The position numbers were made by a program, and so were the translations under genes. This document shows, one piece after another, positions 1-11,960 of a DNA stretch of 64,000 nt. A model generated the notes under the pieces. That model did not search any database, was not told the origin of the DNA, and saw only the letters and a program-made list of their open reading frames with translations. The stretch covers positions 248,001 to 312,000 of the forward strand of contig JAFAFE010000005.1 in NCBI GenBank assembly GCA_023423655.1, read 5' to 3'. Positions within the stretch are counted from its first letter, which is position 1. Each line of letters begins with the position of its first letter. This DNA comes from Pseudomonadota bacterium (GTDB lineage: Bacteria > Pseudomonadota > Alphaproteobacteria > Sphingomonadales > Sphingomonadaceae).

Positions 1-541
1 CTTGCAAGCCGGCAACCCCCACGCCCATGACAAAGACTTTAGCCGCACTCACCGTGCCCGCCGCCGTCATCATCATCGGGAAAGCGCGGCCATATTCTGC
101 CGCAGCGTCAATCACCGCCTTGTAACCCGACAGGTTGGATTGCGAGGACAGGATATCCATCGACTGCGCGCGGGTGATGCGCGGCATGAATTCCATCGCC
201 AGCGCATCAATGCCGAGCGCGGCATAATCATCCACACGCGCGCGTTCGCCGAACGGGTTCAGCCCCGCAACCAGCCATGCGCCTTGCTTGATGCCCTTGA
301 TGCTGTCGGCAGACGGCCCCTGGATGGCGAGCACTATGTCGGCATCTTTGAGCACATCGGCGCGGGTGCCAAGGCTCGCCCCTGCGGCTTCATAATCCGC
401 ATCGGCAATGCTGGCCGCTAATCCTGCGCCCTGTTCGACCGCAAGGGTCGCACCGAGGCTGGCGAATTTTTTGACGGTTTCGGGGATCGCGGCAACGCGA
501 CGCTCGCCCTCAACCTGTTCCTTGAGGACTGCGATTTTCAC
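1..541 (-). CDS. pntAA: NAD(P) transhydrogenase subunit alpha part 1, 3' end cut off by window
   Basis: Proton-translocating transhydrogenase moves hydride between NADH and NADP+ at the membrane; this is the soluble NAD(H)-binding alpha-1 part. On the minus strand translation from a GTG at 541 gives MKIAVLKEQVEGERRVAAIPET, followed by alanine-dehydrogenase/PNT N-terminal-like sequence with SQSNLSGYKAVIDAA and a glycine-rich GVGVAGLQ at the window edge where the Rossmann domain begins. About 180 residues are visible; the rest lies beyond position 1. The start is inferred from homology because no ATG is available; the Shine-Dalgarno is weak. It lies 12 bp after the small aa3 oxidase subunit gene, probably in one operon. 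Confidence 0.88.
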   Translation of the reverse strand, partial: MKIAVLKEQVEGERRVAAIPETVKKFASLGATLAVEQGAGLAASIADADYEAAGASLGTRADVLKDADIVLAIQGPSADSIKGIKQGAWLVAGLNPFGERARVDDYAALGIDALAMEFMPRITRAQSMDILSSQSNLSGYKAVIDAAAEYGRAFPMMMTAAGTVSAAKVFVMGVGVAGLQ

Positions 542-553
542 TGGCGGCCCCGA

Positions 554-676
554 TCAGTTAGCGATGAGCAAGATGACGATCGCCACCGAGATGATCGATA
601 CTATCGTACCCCATTTGATGAGCTGGACGAAGCCGCCATAGCTTTGATTGGCTTGCTTCATATCCTGTTCGGCCAT
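554..676 (-). CDS. aa3-type cytochrome c oxidase subunit IV (40 aa)
   Basis: A 40-residue protein beginning MAEQDMKQANQSYGGFVQLI with one C-terminal membrane helix (VSIISVAIVILLIAN). This matches the small bacterial aa3 oxidase subunit IV family, which often precedes pntAA in alphaproteobacteria. A good Shine-Dalgarno (GGGGAG) lies 7 bp before the ATG at 676. Its role in the oxidase is structural and poorly defined. Identification rests on the N-terminal pattern, size, single helix and neighbour. Confidence 0.8.
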   Translation of the reverse strand: MAEQDMKQANQSYGGFVQLIKWGTIVSIISVAIVILLIAN

Positions 677-960
677 GATAAAACTCCCCTTCGGTCTTTA
701 AGATTTGGGCTCTTCCTTAACCAAGGCTTTGCAAAGCCTCAAGCCCCGGCGACTGCTTTTGTAAAAGCATTTCTTTGCAGCATAGCGACGCCAGCTTGTC
801 TGTGCGCTGCCCTAGAGAGAGATGCCGTAGGGAGAATTGTTGTGGCGCGGGCTTGATGCAGATTGGCTTAACAGGATTTTTACGCCTTCTGTCCTAAAAC
901 AGGACGCTTCACACCAGCGCGGACATGGGAAGCCGTGCCGATATAAGAGGATAGCGCCCG

Positions 961-2397
961 ATGGTCACACCGCAAGGCACCCCTATATTGATGCTGATCG
1001 ACGATGAACCGGCGGGGCAAAGGCTGGTGTCGGCGCTGGCCGCGCGTGGCGGCTGGCGCACCGTGCTGGCAGGCGATGCCGAAAAGGCGCTCGCCATGTT
1101 GGGGACGCAGGACGGGATGATGCTCGATGCGGTGCTGATCGACCATTGGGCGCCCGATAGCGGGATTGCAGATGTCGCGGACATTGTGCGCGCGCTGCGT
1201 GAACAGCGCCCGGCCCTCCCCATATTGGTGATGACCTGCGAAGCGCGGCCCGATGCTGCGCTGGCGGCCATGCGGGCGGGCGCTACCGATTATATCCGCA
1301 AGCCCGTTGCGCCCGAAGCCTTGCTCGGTGCGCTGGCGGCGGCAACCGACAGTCGCAAGGGCGATGGCGAATTGCGCCCCTTGAGCGAAAAACTCACGGT
1401 CCCCCTGCCCTTTGACGAAGTGATCGGGTCGGCCCCGCAATTTCGCAATGCGCTTGCCATTGCCGCCAAAGCGGCGCGCGCGCGGGTGCCAGTATTGGTC
1501 GAGGGCGAAGCGGGGACCGGCAAGGATGTGATCGCCAATGCCATCCATGCGGCCAGTCCGCGCGGGCGCAATCCGCTGGTCCGGCTCGATTGCGGTGCGG
1601 TCGCCAAGGGGCTTATCGGATCGGCCCTGTTCGGCCATGAGCGGGGCGCTTTTGCCGGTGCGTTCGACCGCCAATCGGGGATGCTCCATGATGCCGATAG
1701 CGGCACCATCTTTATCGACCGGATCGACCTTATGCCGATGGACGTGCAGACGCGGCTTGTCCGCTTTCTCGACAGTGGCGAGGTTCAGGCGATTGGCGCA
1801 ACGCGAGGGCGCACGGTCGATGTGCGCGTGATTGCCGCGTCCGACGCCCCGCTCAAAAGCGCGATGGCCGAAGGGCTGTTCCGCGAAGATTTATATTATA
1901 AGCTGGGCGCGGTGCAGATTACGCTCCCGCCACTACGCGAACGGGGCGGTGATATTGCCGCGCTCGCCCGCCATCTGCTCGCGCGGATCGGCACGCTGCC
2001 GGGGATGCGCAGCCTTGGCATGACCGAAGAGGCGATGCGGCTGCTTATCGCTTATCCTTGGCCCGGTAATGTGCGCCAATTGCAGGCCGCCTTGTTCCGC
2101 GCCGCGCTTGCCTGCGAGGGCGATGCGCTGACCCCCGCCGAATTTCCGCATATATCGCGGATGCTAAGCGGGCGATTGTCGGGAGCGCCGCGCGCGGGCC
2201 AATCGGACGGCATCGGGGTGATGCTCTATCTTCCCGACGGCAATCTGCGCCCGCTTGAAGATATTGAAGCCGACGTCATCCGCCTCGCAATTGGCCATTA
2301 TCGCGGGCGTATGTCCGAAGTCGCGCGGCGGCTAGGGATCGGCCGCTCGACGCTCTACCGCAAACTCGCCGATCTGGGGATTGATACGGCGGCGTGA
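961..2397 (+). CDS. NtrC-family response regulator with altered GAFTGA and Walker B motifs
   Basis: 478 aa with three domains: receiver (about 8-125; acidic pair D14/D15, phosphoacceptor D61, T92, K114), AAA+ (about 150-380; Walker A GEAGTGKD at 182-189) and a Fis-type helix-turn-helix near 440-475 ending SEVARRLGIGRSTLYRKL. It would be expected to activate sigma-54 promoters, but two key sites are changed: the sigma-54 contact loop reads GAFAGA (229-234, Thr to Ala) and the Walker B segment reads IFIDRI with Arg254 where the catalytic Glu is normal. I infer a regulator that binds DNA but may not remodel sigma-54 holoenzyme. No partner histidine kinase is adjacent. The ATG at 961 gives the full receiver domain. 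Confidence 0.85.
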   Translation: MVTPQGTPILMLIDDEPAGQRLVSALAARGGWRTVLAGDAEKALAMLGTQDGMMLDAVLIDHWAPDSGIADVADIVRALREQRPALPILVMTCEARPDAALAAMRAGATDYIRKPVAPEALLGALAAATDSRKGDGELRPLSEKLTVPLPFDEVIGSAPQFRNALAIAAKAARARVPVLVEGEAGTGKDVIANAIHAASPRGRNPLVRLDCGAVAKGLIGSALFGHERGAFAGAFDRQSGMLHDADSGTIFIDRIDLMPMDVQTRLVRFLDSGEVQAIGATRGRTVDVRVIAASDAPLKSAMAEGLFREDLYYKLGAVQITLPPLRERGGDIAALARHLLARIGTLPGMRSLGMTEEAMRLLIAYPWPGNVRQLQAALFRAALACEGDALTPAEFPHISRMLSGRLSGAPRAGQSDGIGVMLYLPDGNLRPLEDIEADVIRLAIGHYRGRMSEVARRLGIGRSTLYRKLADLGIDTAA

Positions 2398-2425
2398 GTT
2401 TTTGAAGGTAGAAGATGACGTGTAT

Positions 2426-2570
2426 CCCCTCCCGCTTGCGGGAGGGGCAACGGAGCCTTAGGAATTTTACGCGCAAGCGAAAATTCTTAGGCGCAGTCGG
2501 GGAGGGCTTTGGTTTACGCTGTCACTTATGACAGGCCCTCCCCCAACCCCTCCCTAAAGGGAGGGGAGAT
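2426..2570. repeat. Dispersed GC-rich inverted repeat element
   Basis: Contains the 22-bp inverted repeat CCCCTCCCGCTTGCGGGAGG(GG) at 2426-2447 and a related inverted copy near 2538-2566. The identical 22-bp core recurs at 4197-4218 and 47328-47349, always just downstream of genes, so it is a REP-like intergenic family. Confidence 0.7.
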
Positions 2571-2573
2571 TTT

Positions 2574-2981
2574 TCACCCTGCCTTCAGCGCCTTTTCAAT
2601 ATCCGGCACCGGCGAATTGGTGAGCGTCTTGGCTAATTCCCCGATCAAGGCCGCTTCGGTTTCCTTGTGGAAATGCCGCCGCATTTCGCCCAGCGAGCGC
2701 GGGTCGGCGACGACCACCAGCTTGTCGATCTTGTTTTTCAACACCTCGCCGTTCAGCCATTCGGCAACGCCCGCGGCGTGGGCAAATTCATCGAGCTGGC
2801 GTGCGTCATGGCCGCCGGGGCCGCCATCCTGATCCTTGGCGCCCGCGCTCTTATTATCAAGGCTGATCTTGGGCGATTTCACATTGGCAAGATTGATATG
2901 CTGTTCATCGCCATCGTTGCGGAACAGCAATAATTGTTCGCCATCTGCGATTGCAACAAGGGTGCCGTTGGGAAGGTCCAT
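2574..2981 (-). CDS. Host-attachment / baeRF-family protein
   Basis: 135 aa from the preferred start at 2981 (MDLPNGTLVAIADG), which has a purine-rich leader; an ATG at 3002 gives seven more residues with no Shine-Dalgarno. The N-terminal strand with VAIADGEQLLLFRN, the charged DARQLDEFAHAAGVAEWL stretch and the VVVADPRSLGEMRRHFHKET segment fit the bacterial archaeo-eukaryotic release factor family 12, often annotated as host attachment protein. Molecular function is not established for this family. It lies 64 bp downstream of folP on the same strand. Confidence 0.7.
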   Translation of the reverse strand: MDLPNGTLVAIADGEQLLLFRNDGDEQHINLANVKSPKISLDNKSAGAKDQDGGPGGHDARQLDEFAHAAGVAEWLNGEVLKNKIDKLVVVADPRSLGEMRRHFHKETEAALIGELAKTLTNSPVPDIEKALKAG

Positions 2982-3045
2982 ATCTTTCTCTCTTTCTTCC
3001 ATGAGGGATGTAAGAGAGAACGCCCCGCGATGCGCTTTGGTTGCG

Positions 3046-4167
3046 TCAGCTTTCGACGAAAGGCTGGGTCAGCGCGGCATCGCGCAGGCCTTGCCATAAA
3101 CGGATGGCCTGCACGGTTTCGGGCACATCATGCGCGCGGATGAGCTGCGCGCCGCGTTCAATCGCGGCCAGATGCAGCGCGAGCGAGCCGCCCAAGCGGC
3201 GCTCGGCGGGCGCTTCATGATCGAGCGCGCCGATCATCCGCTTGCGGCTCGCCCCGATGAGCAGCGGACAACCAAGCGTATGGAACAAGGCCGCGCCATT
3301 GATGAGCGCAAGATTATCCGCGACCCCCTTGCCGAAGCCGATGCCGGGATCGACGATGATATGATCGCGCGCAATCCCTGCCGCCTCGACCGCCGCCACG
3401 CGCGCGGCGAGCCAGTCATAAACGTCAAACAAAACGTCCTGATAATCGCCGCCTTCATGCGGATCGCTCTTTTGCGAGGGCGCGTGCATGAGGATGACGG
3501 GGCAGCCCGCCTGCCGCACCACATCAAGCGCGCGCTCGTCATAGAGGAGCGAGGATATATCGTTGATGATGGCAGCGCCCGTCCCCAGCGCAGCTTCCAT
3601 GACAGCGGCCTTGCGCGTATCCGCCGACACCGCAACCCCGCCGCGTGCGAGCCGTTCAATGACGGGCCGCACCCGCTCTATCTCGTCACCCTCCCAGATG
3701 AGCGGCGCGCCGGGGCGGGTGGATTCGCCGCCAACATCGACGAGCGCCGCGCCGGCTTCGCCCATCACGAAACCCGCATTGGCTGCCGCTTCGCTGTCGA
3801 TATGCTTGCCGCCATCGGAAAAGCTGTCGGGCGTGACATTGAGGATACCCATGACCTTGGGCTGATCGAGCCGGATGATGCGTTCGCCAAGGGTCAGCGG
3901 CTTGGTGGGGGAATGGAGCGCCGCCAATTGGCGTTCGCCTTGGGCGCGCACGGTATCGGGGAATGTGGCGAGAGTGGCCGCGATTTCATCGACCGGCACC
4001 AGCGTTTCGCCCTTGCGCCGCCCTCCGGCTTCATCGCGCCATGTAAGCTGGTAGGCGCTATACCATAAAGCCCCGTCGCGCAGCCGCTCGACCCGTCCGT
4101 CAAGCCCGTGCGGGCGCGCGACGAAGGCAGTGGGTTGGAGATAGATGCGGTCGGTGGGTGAAATCAT
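3046..4167 (-). CDS. folP: Dihydropteroate synthase
   Basis: Condenses hydroxymethyl-dihydropterin pyrophosphate with p-aminobenzoate in folate synthesis. 373 aa, longer than the usual roughly 280 because of an N-terminal extension of about 100 residues (MISPTDRIYLQPTAFVARPH...). The TIM-barrel signatures are present: NVTPDSFSDGG, VDVGGESTRPGA, NDISS, DPGIGFGKGVADN and GASRKRMIG, then RAHDV near the C terminus. The extension contains a short hydrophilic domain of unknown role. It is followed by the baeRF gene and preceded by a repeat-rich gap before ccrM. Confidence 0.93.
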   Translation of the reverse strand: MISPTDRIYLQPTAFVARPHGLDGRVERLRDGALWYSAYQLTWRDEAGGRRKGETLVPVDEIAATLATFPDTVRAQGERQLAALHSPTKPLTLGERIIRLDQPKVMGILNVTPDSFSDGGKHIDSEAAANAGFVMGEAGAALVDVGGESTRPGAPLIWEGDEIERVRPVIERLARGGVAVSADTRKAAVMEAALGTGAAIINDISSLLYDERALDVVRQAGCPVILMHAPSQKSDPHEGGDYQDVLFDVYDWLAARVAAVEAAGIARDHIIVDPGIGFGKGVADNLALINGAALFHTLGCPLLIGASRKRMIGALDHEAPAERRLGGSLALHLAAIERGAQLIRAHDVPETVQAIRLWQGLRDAALTQPFVES

Positions 4168-4196
4168 GGGAACCTATCCTAAAGCGCAACCAATCT

Positions 4197-4325
4197 CCCC
4201 TCCCGCTTGCGGGAGGGGCTGGGGGTGGGTGTGTCCGTCTAGCACAGCGTAAACCATACCCGCCCCACTCGTCTAAATTCGCTAACGCTCATTAAGGCTC
4301 CGTTGCCCCTCCAGTTTAGGGGAGG
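4197..4325. repeat. Second copy of the GC-rich inverted repeat element
   Basis: Identical 22-bp core to 2426-2447 at 4197-4218, with a downstream inverted portion ending GGGGAGGGG near 4325. It fills the gap between folP and ccrM and could act as a hairpin terminator for ccrM. Confidence 0.65.
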
Positions 4326-4334
4326 GGATAACGT

Positions 4335-5690
<1,356 letters not shown>

Positions 5691-5736
5691 ACCTCCAACG
5701 GTTCGTCGCATTTTGGCGCATCCGGCGCGCGCAAAG

Positions 5737-6345
5737 TTAGAAAAATTCTAATTGCGCGACCGGCGCGAAGCTTTTGCGGTGAATCGGACAGGGGCCTAGT
5801 TCGCGTAAAGCGGCCATATGCTGCGCCGTGCCATAGCCTTTATGCTGCGCAAAACCATAGCCCGGATAGGTCGCACAATAGTCGCGCATCATGCGGTCGC
5901 GCGCTTCTTTGGCGAGGATGGACGCGGCAGAAATGCAGCGTTCCTTGGCATCGCCTTTCACAATCGCCTCGCATTGGGTCCAGCGCCAATCGGCGGCGCG
6001 GCCGAGCGGGGTCATATTGCCGTCGATGAGGATAAGGCTGGGTTCCTCCCCTACCCGCTCGCACAAGGCAAGGACCGCGCGGGTCATTGCGAGCATCGTC
6101 GCCTGAAAAATGTTAATAGTGTCAACTTCTTCGACGCTGGCAATGCCGATGCCATAGGGGCAGCGTCCCAATATGCGCGCTTCCAATGTGCTGCGCTGCG
6201 TGGCGGACAAGGCTTTGCTGTCGCCCAGCCCTCTTATCTCTTTACCCGCCAGCATGACCGCGGCGGCGACCACCGGCCCTGCGAGTGGACCGCGCCCGGC
6301 TTCATCCACGCCGACAATCATGCCGCGCTCACCCCGCCCCGCCAA
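5737..6345 (-). CDS. rnhB: Ribonuclease HII
   Basis: 202 aa. Cleaves RNA in RNA-DNA hybrids and removes misincorporated ribonucleotides. Signatures: [21 protein letters not shown] at the N terminus (with the catalytic Asp-Glu), [44 protein letters not shown] and [18 protein letters not shown]. The ATG at 6345 overlaps thiD by 17 bp; an alternative ATG at 6321 (MIVGVDEAG) has GGGGTGAG upstream and may be the true start. Upstream of ccrM on the same strand, the conserved alphaproteobacterial order. Confidence 0.92.
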   Translation of the reverse strand: MAGRGERGMIVGVDEAGRGPLAGPVVAAAVMLAGKEIRGLGDSKALSATQRSTLEARILGRCPYGIGIASVEEVDTINIFQATMLAMTRAVLALCERVGEEPSLILIDGNMTPLGRAADWRWTQCEAIVKGDAKERCISAASILAKEARDRMMRDYCATYPGYGFAQHKGYGTAQHMAALRELGPCPIHRKSFAPVAQLEFF

Positions 6346-7525
6346 TCCGCCAAGGCGGGAAGCGGCGATATTCGCCCGCGCGGTAAAGGCAGATCATATT
6401 GCCGAACGGGTCGCGCAGCCGCGCCTCGCGCCACAGCCAAGGCTGGCTTTCAGGGCCGTGGTCGAAACGGAAGCCGTCGCGGCTCAACCGGTCGACCAGC
6501 GCGTCAAGGTCGGCACATTCCAGATAGATGTGGCTGCTTCCCGCCACTTGGGTGTCGGGGTCGCGGTGGATCGACAGCGTTGCACCGCCGCCGGTTTCAA
6601 ACCGCGCATAATCGGGCTTGCTCGCGACAATCGGTTTCAAGCCCAGCTTCTCATAAAAAGCAAAGCTGGCATCATAATCGCTCATGCACACGGTGACCTG
6701 GTTGAGCATCAGATTGCCGGTGCCATCGAGCCGCACCGCGCCCTGCCCCATCGGGCCATGACCTTGGCCGAGGTCGGGCGCTTCAAGCATCGAGATCCGC
6801 ACAAATTCGCGCGCGCGCGCAACCGCATTGGCAAGGTCCACGCCCTGCGCAAGATAAAAGGCGATGGCGCTTGCGGTGGTGCAGCCGGTGCCGTGGCTGT
6901 TGCGCGTGAAGATGCGCTGCGACTGCCAACTGGTCATATTATCTTCTTCGATCAGCGTATCGACCAATATGTCGCCTTCGGCATGGCCGCCTTTAATGAG
7001 AACCGCACAGCCATAGCGCGCAACAAGACCCAGCGCCGCGCTCCCCGCATCATCGCTTTCAGCCAAAGCGGCCAGTTCGGGAAGGTTGGGCGTCACGATG
7101 GTAGCGCGCTGCATCAACCGCCCGAACGCGGCTATTGTATCGGGGTCGGCCAGAACGGACCCGCTGGTCGCGATCATCACCGGGTCAAAGATGACGGGGA
7201 CGGACGGCAGCGTTTCCAGATAGTCGGCGACCGCATGGACGGTTTCGGCCGAGCCGATCATCCCGATCTTGACCGCATCGACGCCAATATCGTCGACCAC
7301 CGCCGCCATTTGCGCGATGACCATATCGGCAGGCACCGCATGGACGGCGGTGACGCCTTTGGTATTTTGCGCGGTAAGTGACGTAATCGCGGTCATCGCA
7401 TGGCCGCCCAGCATAGTGACGGTCTTGATGTCGGCCTGTATGCCTGCCCCCCCGCCGCTATCGGACCCGGCGATGATGAGGATGCGCGGCATCGGGCGCG
7501 CGACAGGCGCAATCCGGCGCCTCAT
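6329..7525 (-). CDS. thiD: Hydroxymethylpyrimidine (phosphate) kinase fused to a VOC/glyoxalase domain
   Basis: 398 aa. Residues about 12-275 are ThiD, which phosphorylates HMP and HMP-P in thiamine synthesis: [42 protein letters not shown], and the anion hole [14 protein letters not shown]. Residues about 285-395 are a vicinal-oxygen-chelate domain ([49 protein letters not shown]). There is no stop between the two. The start at 7525 overlaps the upstream stop as [17 protein letters not shown] at 7492 is the alternative. The VOC part could be a thiamine-related lyase or a chance fusion; its substrate is unknown. Confidence 0.88.
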   Translation of the reverse strand: MRRRIAPVARPMPRILIIAGSDSGGGAGIQADIKTVTMLGGHAMTAITSLTAQNTKGVTAVHAVPADMVIAQMAAVVDDIGVDAVKIGMIGSAETVHAVADYLETLPSVPVIFDPVMIATSGSVLADPDTIAAFGRLMQRATIVTPNLPELAALAESDDAGSAALGLVARYGCAVLIKGGHAEGDILVDTLIEEDNMTSWQSQRIFTRNSHGTGCTTASAIAFYLAQGVDLANAVARAREFVRISMLEAPDLGQGHGPMGQGAVRLDGTGNLMLNQVTVCMSDYDASFAFYEKLGLKPIVASKPDYARFETGGGATLSIHRDPDTQVAGSSHIYLECADLDALVDRLSRDGFRFDHGPESQPWLWREARLRDPFGNMICLYRAGEYRRFPPWRIGGAG

Positions 7526-7746
7526 GGCTTATAGGTCCGCTCGGTCGAGGCCGGATATTGCGCGAGCAGATGCGCCGGGCGCACCGGACGGTCCATCAAC
7601 TCGCCGCCGCAATTGGGGCAAATATCATCCAGCCCTTCGGCACAGGGCGCGCAAAAACTACATTCGAACGAACAGATAAATGCGCCGGGCGCATCCGCTG
7701 GCAAGTCCGCGCCACATTTTTCGCAATCGGGGCGCATTTCCAGCAT
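7522..7746 (-). CDS. DUF1272 cysteine-rich small protein
   Basis: 74 aa, starting MLEMRPDCEKCGADLPADAPG with cysteine pairs CEKC, CSFECSFCAPC and CPNCGGEL. This is the DUF1272 zinc-ribbon-like family of unknown function. Its stop overlaps the thiD start (ATGA), so the two are probably translated together. Confidence 0.85.
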   Translation of the reverse strand: MLEMRPDCEKCGADLPADAPGAFICSFECSFCAPCAEGLDDICPNCGGELMDRPVRPAHLLAQYPASTERTYKP

Positions 7747-7774
7747 GAGTCTTATCGTCCTTTGGTTAACAGGG

Positions 7775-9118
7775 TCAGGCGGCTGCCTTCTCTACCGCTT
7801 CGCACACGCGGTCAACCACCTGTGTCACGCGGTCGGCATTGTCGCCTTCGGCCATGACGCGGATCAGCGGCTCGGTGCCGGACGCGCGGATGACTAGGCG
7901 CCCCTCGCCGTCAAGGTCGCGGGTCGCATCTTCGATGGCGCGCTTGACACTATCATCGTCGAGCGGCGCGGAGCCTTTTTTGTAACGCACATTTTTGAGA
8001 AGCTGCGGCACGGGGTCGAACTGGTGGAGCAATTCGCTCGCCTTTTTGCCGCTTTCGACCAAGGCTGCCAGCACTTGCAGCGCGGCTACCGTGCCGTCGC
8101 CGGTGGTCGCATGGTCGGTCAAAATCATATGGCCCGATTGTTCGCCGCCGACATTGAAGCCCCCTTTGCGCATATGTTCCAACACATAACGGTCGCCAAC
8201 GCCGGTGCGCACCAGCATCAGGCCCTGCCCTTGCAAATGGCGCTCCAGGCCGAGGTTCGACATGATGGTTGCGACCACCCCGCCGCCGCGCAGCAACCCT
8301 GCGGTGTTCCACACCGACCCGATCAGCGCCATAATCTGGTCGCCATCAACCACATCGCCTTGCTCGTCCACCACGATGAGCCGGTCCGCATCGCCATCAA
8401 GCGCAATGCCGATATCGGCTTGTTCGAACACGACCCGCTCGCGCAACTGGCCGAGCGCGGTCGAGCCGCAGCCATCATTGATATTGCGGCCATTGGGGTT
8501 GACGCCAATCGCGGTAACGCTCGCGCCCAACTCCCACAAAGCGGTCGGCGTTGTATTATAGGCAGCACCATTGGCGCAATCGATGACGATTTTAAGCCCG
8601 TCCAGACGGACATGTTCGGGCAGCGATTGCTTGACCGCATGGATATAGCGCCCCCGCGCATCTTCGATCCGGCGCGCGCGGCCGATATCATTGGGGAGCG
8701 CCAGTTCCGGCTCGCTCGCCAGCAAAGCTTCAATCTTGATTTCGTCATCGTCGGACAATTTGAAGCCGTCCGGCCCGAATAATTTGATGCCATTATCCTG
8801 ATAAGGGTTATGGCTCGCCGAAATCATCACGCCCAGATCGGCGCGCATCGAGCGGGTCAACATCGCCACCGCCGGGGTCGGCATCGGTCCGACCTGCACC
8901 ACATCCATGCCCACGCTGGTAAAGCCTGCGACAATCGCATTTTCCAGCATATAGCCCGAAAGCCGCGTATCCTTGCCGACCACAACGCGATGCTTATGGT
9001 CGCCGCGCAGGAAATGCGCGCCCGCTGCCATCCCGACCCGCATCGCAATATCGGCGGTCATCGGTGCTGCATTGGTCAGACCGCGAATACCGTCGGTCCC
9101 GAAAAAACGTCTTCCCAT
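7775..9118 (-). CDS. glmM: Phosphoglucosamine mutase
   Basis: 447 aa. Converts glucosamine-6-phosphate to glucosamine-1-phosphate for peptidoglycan and LPS precursors. The start [16 protein letters not shown] is diagnostic; the active serine lies in [20 protein letters not shown]; the metal loop DGDADRL and the phosphate-binding [12 protein letters not shown] follow at the expected spacing. Full family length. First gene of the run glmM-DUF1272-thiD-rnhB-ccrM on the minus strand, divergent from the symporter. Confidence 0.96.
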   Translation of the reverse strand: MGRRFFGTDGIRGLTNAAPMTADIAMRVGMAAGAHFLRGDHKHRVVVGKDTRLSGYMLENAIVAGFTSVGMDVVQVGPMPTPAVAMLTRSMRADLGVMISASHNPYQDNGIKLFGPDGFKLSDDDEIKIEALLASEPELALPNDIGRARRIEDARGRYIHAVKQSLPEHVRLDGLKIVIDCANGAAYNTTPTALWELGASVTAIGVNPNGRNINDGCGSTALGQLRERVVFEQADIGIALDGDADRLIVVDEQGDVVDGDQIMALIGSVWNTAGLLRGGGVVATIMSNLGLERHLQGQGLMLVRTGVGDRYVLEHMRKGGFNVGGEQSGHMILTDHATTGDGTVAALQVLAALVESGKKASELLHQFDPVPQLLKNVRYKKGSAPLDDDSVKRAIEDATRDLDGEGRLVIRASGTEPLIRVMAEGDNADRVTQVVDRVCEAVEKAAA

Positions 9119-9281
9119 AAAATCCCCGGACTAGAAAATGGCTAGGCCATCTCCGCAATATTTTACCCTCGCGCGCCTATTAACGCTTTGTGCCGACAAA
9201 AGCGAGCAATGCACGACACAAGTTTTTGTTGCGCCTGTTTACCGGTTTTTTGCTTGCGGTGGACAATTTTTGGCGCAAACC

Positions 9282-10631
9282 ATGCGCGCCATGGAAACTG
9301 TATCTTTAGCGGACAATGAAGGCGCGGGGGCATTGCCGCCGTCACAGCCTTTCTGGAAATCGAACAGCGCGCGGATTTTGCTCGCGCTTGCACTAGGCTT
9401 GGCGCTCGGCATGGTCGCGGCGCGCACCGGCGGAAGCTGGGTTGCACCCAGCACCACCTGGCTAGGCGTTATCGGGACATTATGGCTCAATGCGCTTAAA
9501 ATGACGATCATCCCGCTGATCGTCGGCTTGCTCATCACCGGCATTGTGCAGACCGCAGAGGCCGCCAAAGCGGGCCGCGTTACCGCGCGCGCAATTGCAT
9601 GGTTTGTCGGCTTGCTATGGCTGTCGACCTTTTTGTGTGCGGTCTATGTGCCGACCATCCTGTCGCTCTTTCCGATACCCGCAGAAAGCGCCGCATCGTT
9701 GAAAGCCGCTTTGTCCGGCGCGGACAAGATCGGCACCGTGCCGACCTTTTCGGACTTTCTGGGCGGGCTCATCCCGACCAATATATTGAAAGCGGCGGTG
9801 GACGATTCGATCCTGTCGGTCATCATCTTCACCACCATTTTTGCCTTTGCGATTACCAAGATTAACGTCGAATATCGCCAAACGCTCGCGCGCTTCTTTG
9901 TCGCGATTACCGATGCGATGGTGGTGATGATCCACTGGATTTTGCTGCTCGGCCCTGTCGGCGTGTTTGCACTGGCCTATGTCGTCGCCGCGCAAACGGG
10001 GGCGGCAGCCTTGGGCGCGCTTGCCCATTATATCGGCGTTGTGTCGTCGATGGGGCTTTTGATCCTGATCGGCGCTTATGTGTTTGCGGTGCTCATCGCG
10101 AAAATTCCTTTGGGCGCGTTCACCCGCGCCGCGCTTCCCGCACAAGCGGTGGCTATCTCGACGCAAAGCTCGCTCGCCTCGCTCCCCGCCATGCTGCGCG
10201 GGACCGAGATTTTGGGTGTGCGTCGCCAGATTGCCGATGTCGTCCTGCCGCTCGCGGTCGCGCTCTATCGTGCGACCAGCCCGTCGATGAATCTCGCGGT
10301 CGCGCTCTATGTCGCGCATTGGTACGGCATCGAATTGCGTCCCGAACATTATGCCGTCGGCATTGCCGCAGCCGCGCTCACCACCATGGGGTCGGTGAGC
10401 CTGCCCGGCACTGTCAGCTTTGTCGCCTCGATTGCGCCGATCTGCATCGTCATGGGAATTCCGGTGGAACCTCTGGCTTTGTTAATCGCTGTCGAAACAA
10501 TCCCCGACATTTTCCGAACCGTCGGCAATGTCACGATGAATGTCGGCCTTACCGCCGCGATTGACCGGCAAAGCGCGGGCGATATTCCCGCCGAAGCCGC
10601 CGTCAGCCTTCCTGATCCCCAAGGAGAATGA
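9282..10631 (+). CDS. Dicarboxylate/amino acid:cation symporter
   Basis: 449 aa from the ATG at 9282 (MRAMETVSLADNEG); 9291 is also possible, and an upstream ATG at 9138 would add an implausible N-terminal tail. A member of the DAACS (GltP/DctA) family: many membrane segments, a serine-rich loop AISTQSSLASLPAML, and the motif ATSPSMNLAVALYVAHWYGIE. Expected to import glutamate, aspartate or C4-dicarboxylates with Na+ or H+. The family's usual NMDGT cation motif is replaced by SPSMNLA, so substrate specificity is uncertain. Confidence 0.85.
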   Translation: MRAMETVSLADNEGAGALPPSQPFWKSNSARILLALALGLALGMVAARTGGSWVAPSTTWLGVIGTLWLNALKMTIIPLIVGLLITGIVQTAEAAKAGRVTARAIAWFVGLLWLSTFLCAVYVPTILSLFPIPAESAASLKAALSGADKIGTVPTFSDFLGGLIPTNILKAAVDDSILSVIIFTTIFAFAITKINVEYRQTLARFFVAITDAMVVMIHWILLLGPVGVFALAYVVAAQTGAAALGALAHYIGVVSSMGLLILIGAYVFAVLIAKIPLGAFTRAALPAQAVAISTQSSLASLPAMLRGTEILGVRRQIADVVLPLAVALYRATSPSMNLAVALYVAHWYGIELRPEHYAVGIAAAALTTMGSVSLPGTVSFVASIAPICIVMGIPVEPLALLIAVETIPDIFRTVGNVTMNVGLTAAIDRQSAGDIPAEAAVSLPDPQGE

Positions 10632-10634
10632 ACC

Positions 10635-11630
<996 letters not shown>

Positions 11631-11712
11631 GTCGCGTGTTTGGTGCGCGGCATGGGGGTGAGCGGTCGGTAGACGGGTTCGAAGTCTGGCGCCCCTTCCA
11701 GAAAACGCAATT

Positions 11713-11923
11713 CCCGTCATTCCCGCGAAAGCGGGAATCCATCTCCGGACCGGTGGTTAGAATATCAAGCTCAGGAGATGGATCCCCGATCAAGTCGGGG
11801 ATGACGAAGTTTTTTGAGAGAAGGAATCGTTCCGTTCAAAAATATAGCTGTGCCCCCGCGAAGGCGGGGGTCCAGTGTTAGGTAGCGCATTACTACCCTT
11901 GGCCCCCGCCTTCGCGGGGGCAC
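11713..11923. repeat. Two REP-like inverted repeats in the gap 11631-11960
   Basis: 11713-11807 is CGTCATTCCCGCGAAAGCGG... with a central spacer and an inverse half GGATCCCCGATCAAGTCGGG GATGACGA; a close copy lies at 27162-27256. 11850-11923 is a second long inverted repeat (TGCCCCCGCGAAGGCGGGGG and its complement). Nothing else gene-like was seen between the aldo/keto reductase and the amidohydrolase. Confidence 0.75.
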
Positions 11924-11960
11924 AATCTCATTCTCTCCTTAAGATGGAGAGGCTAAAAAC

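Noticed and set aside
2509..2832. Plus-strand 107-aa frame
   Set aside because: Covers the dispersed repeat and the complement of the baeRF gene; no motif.
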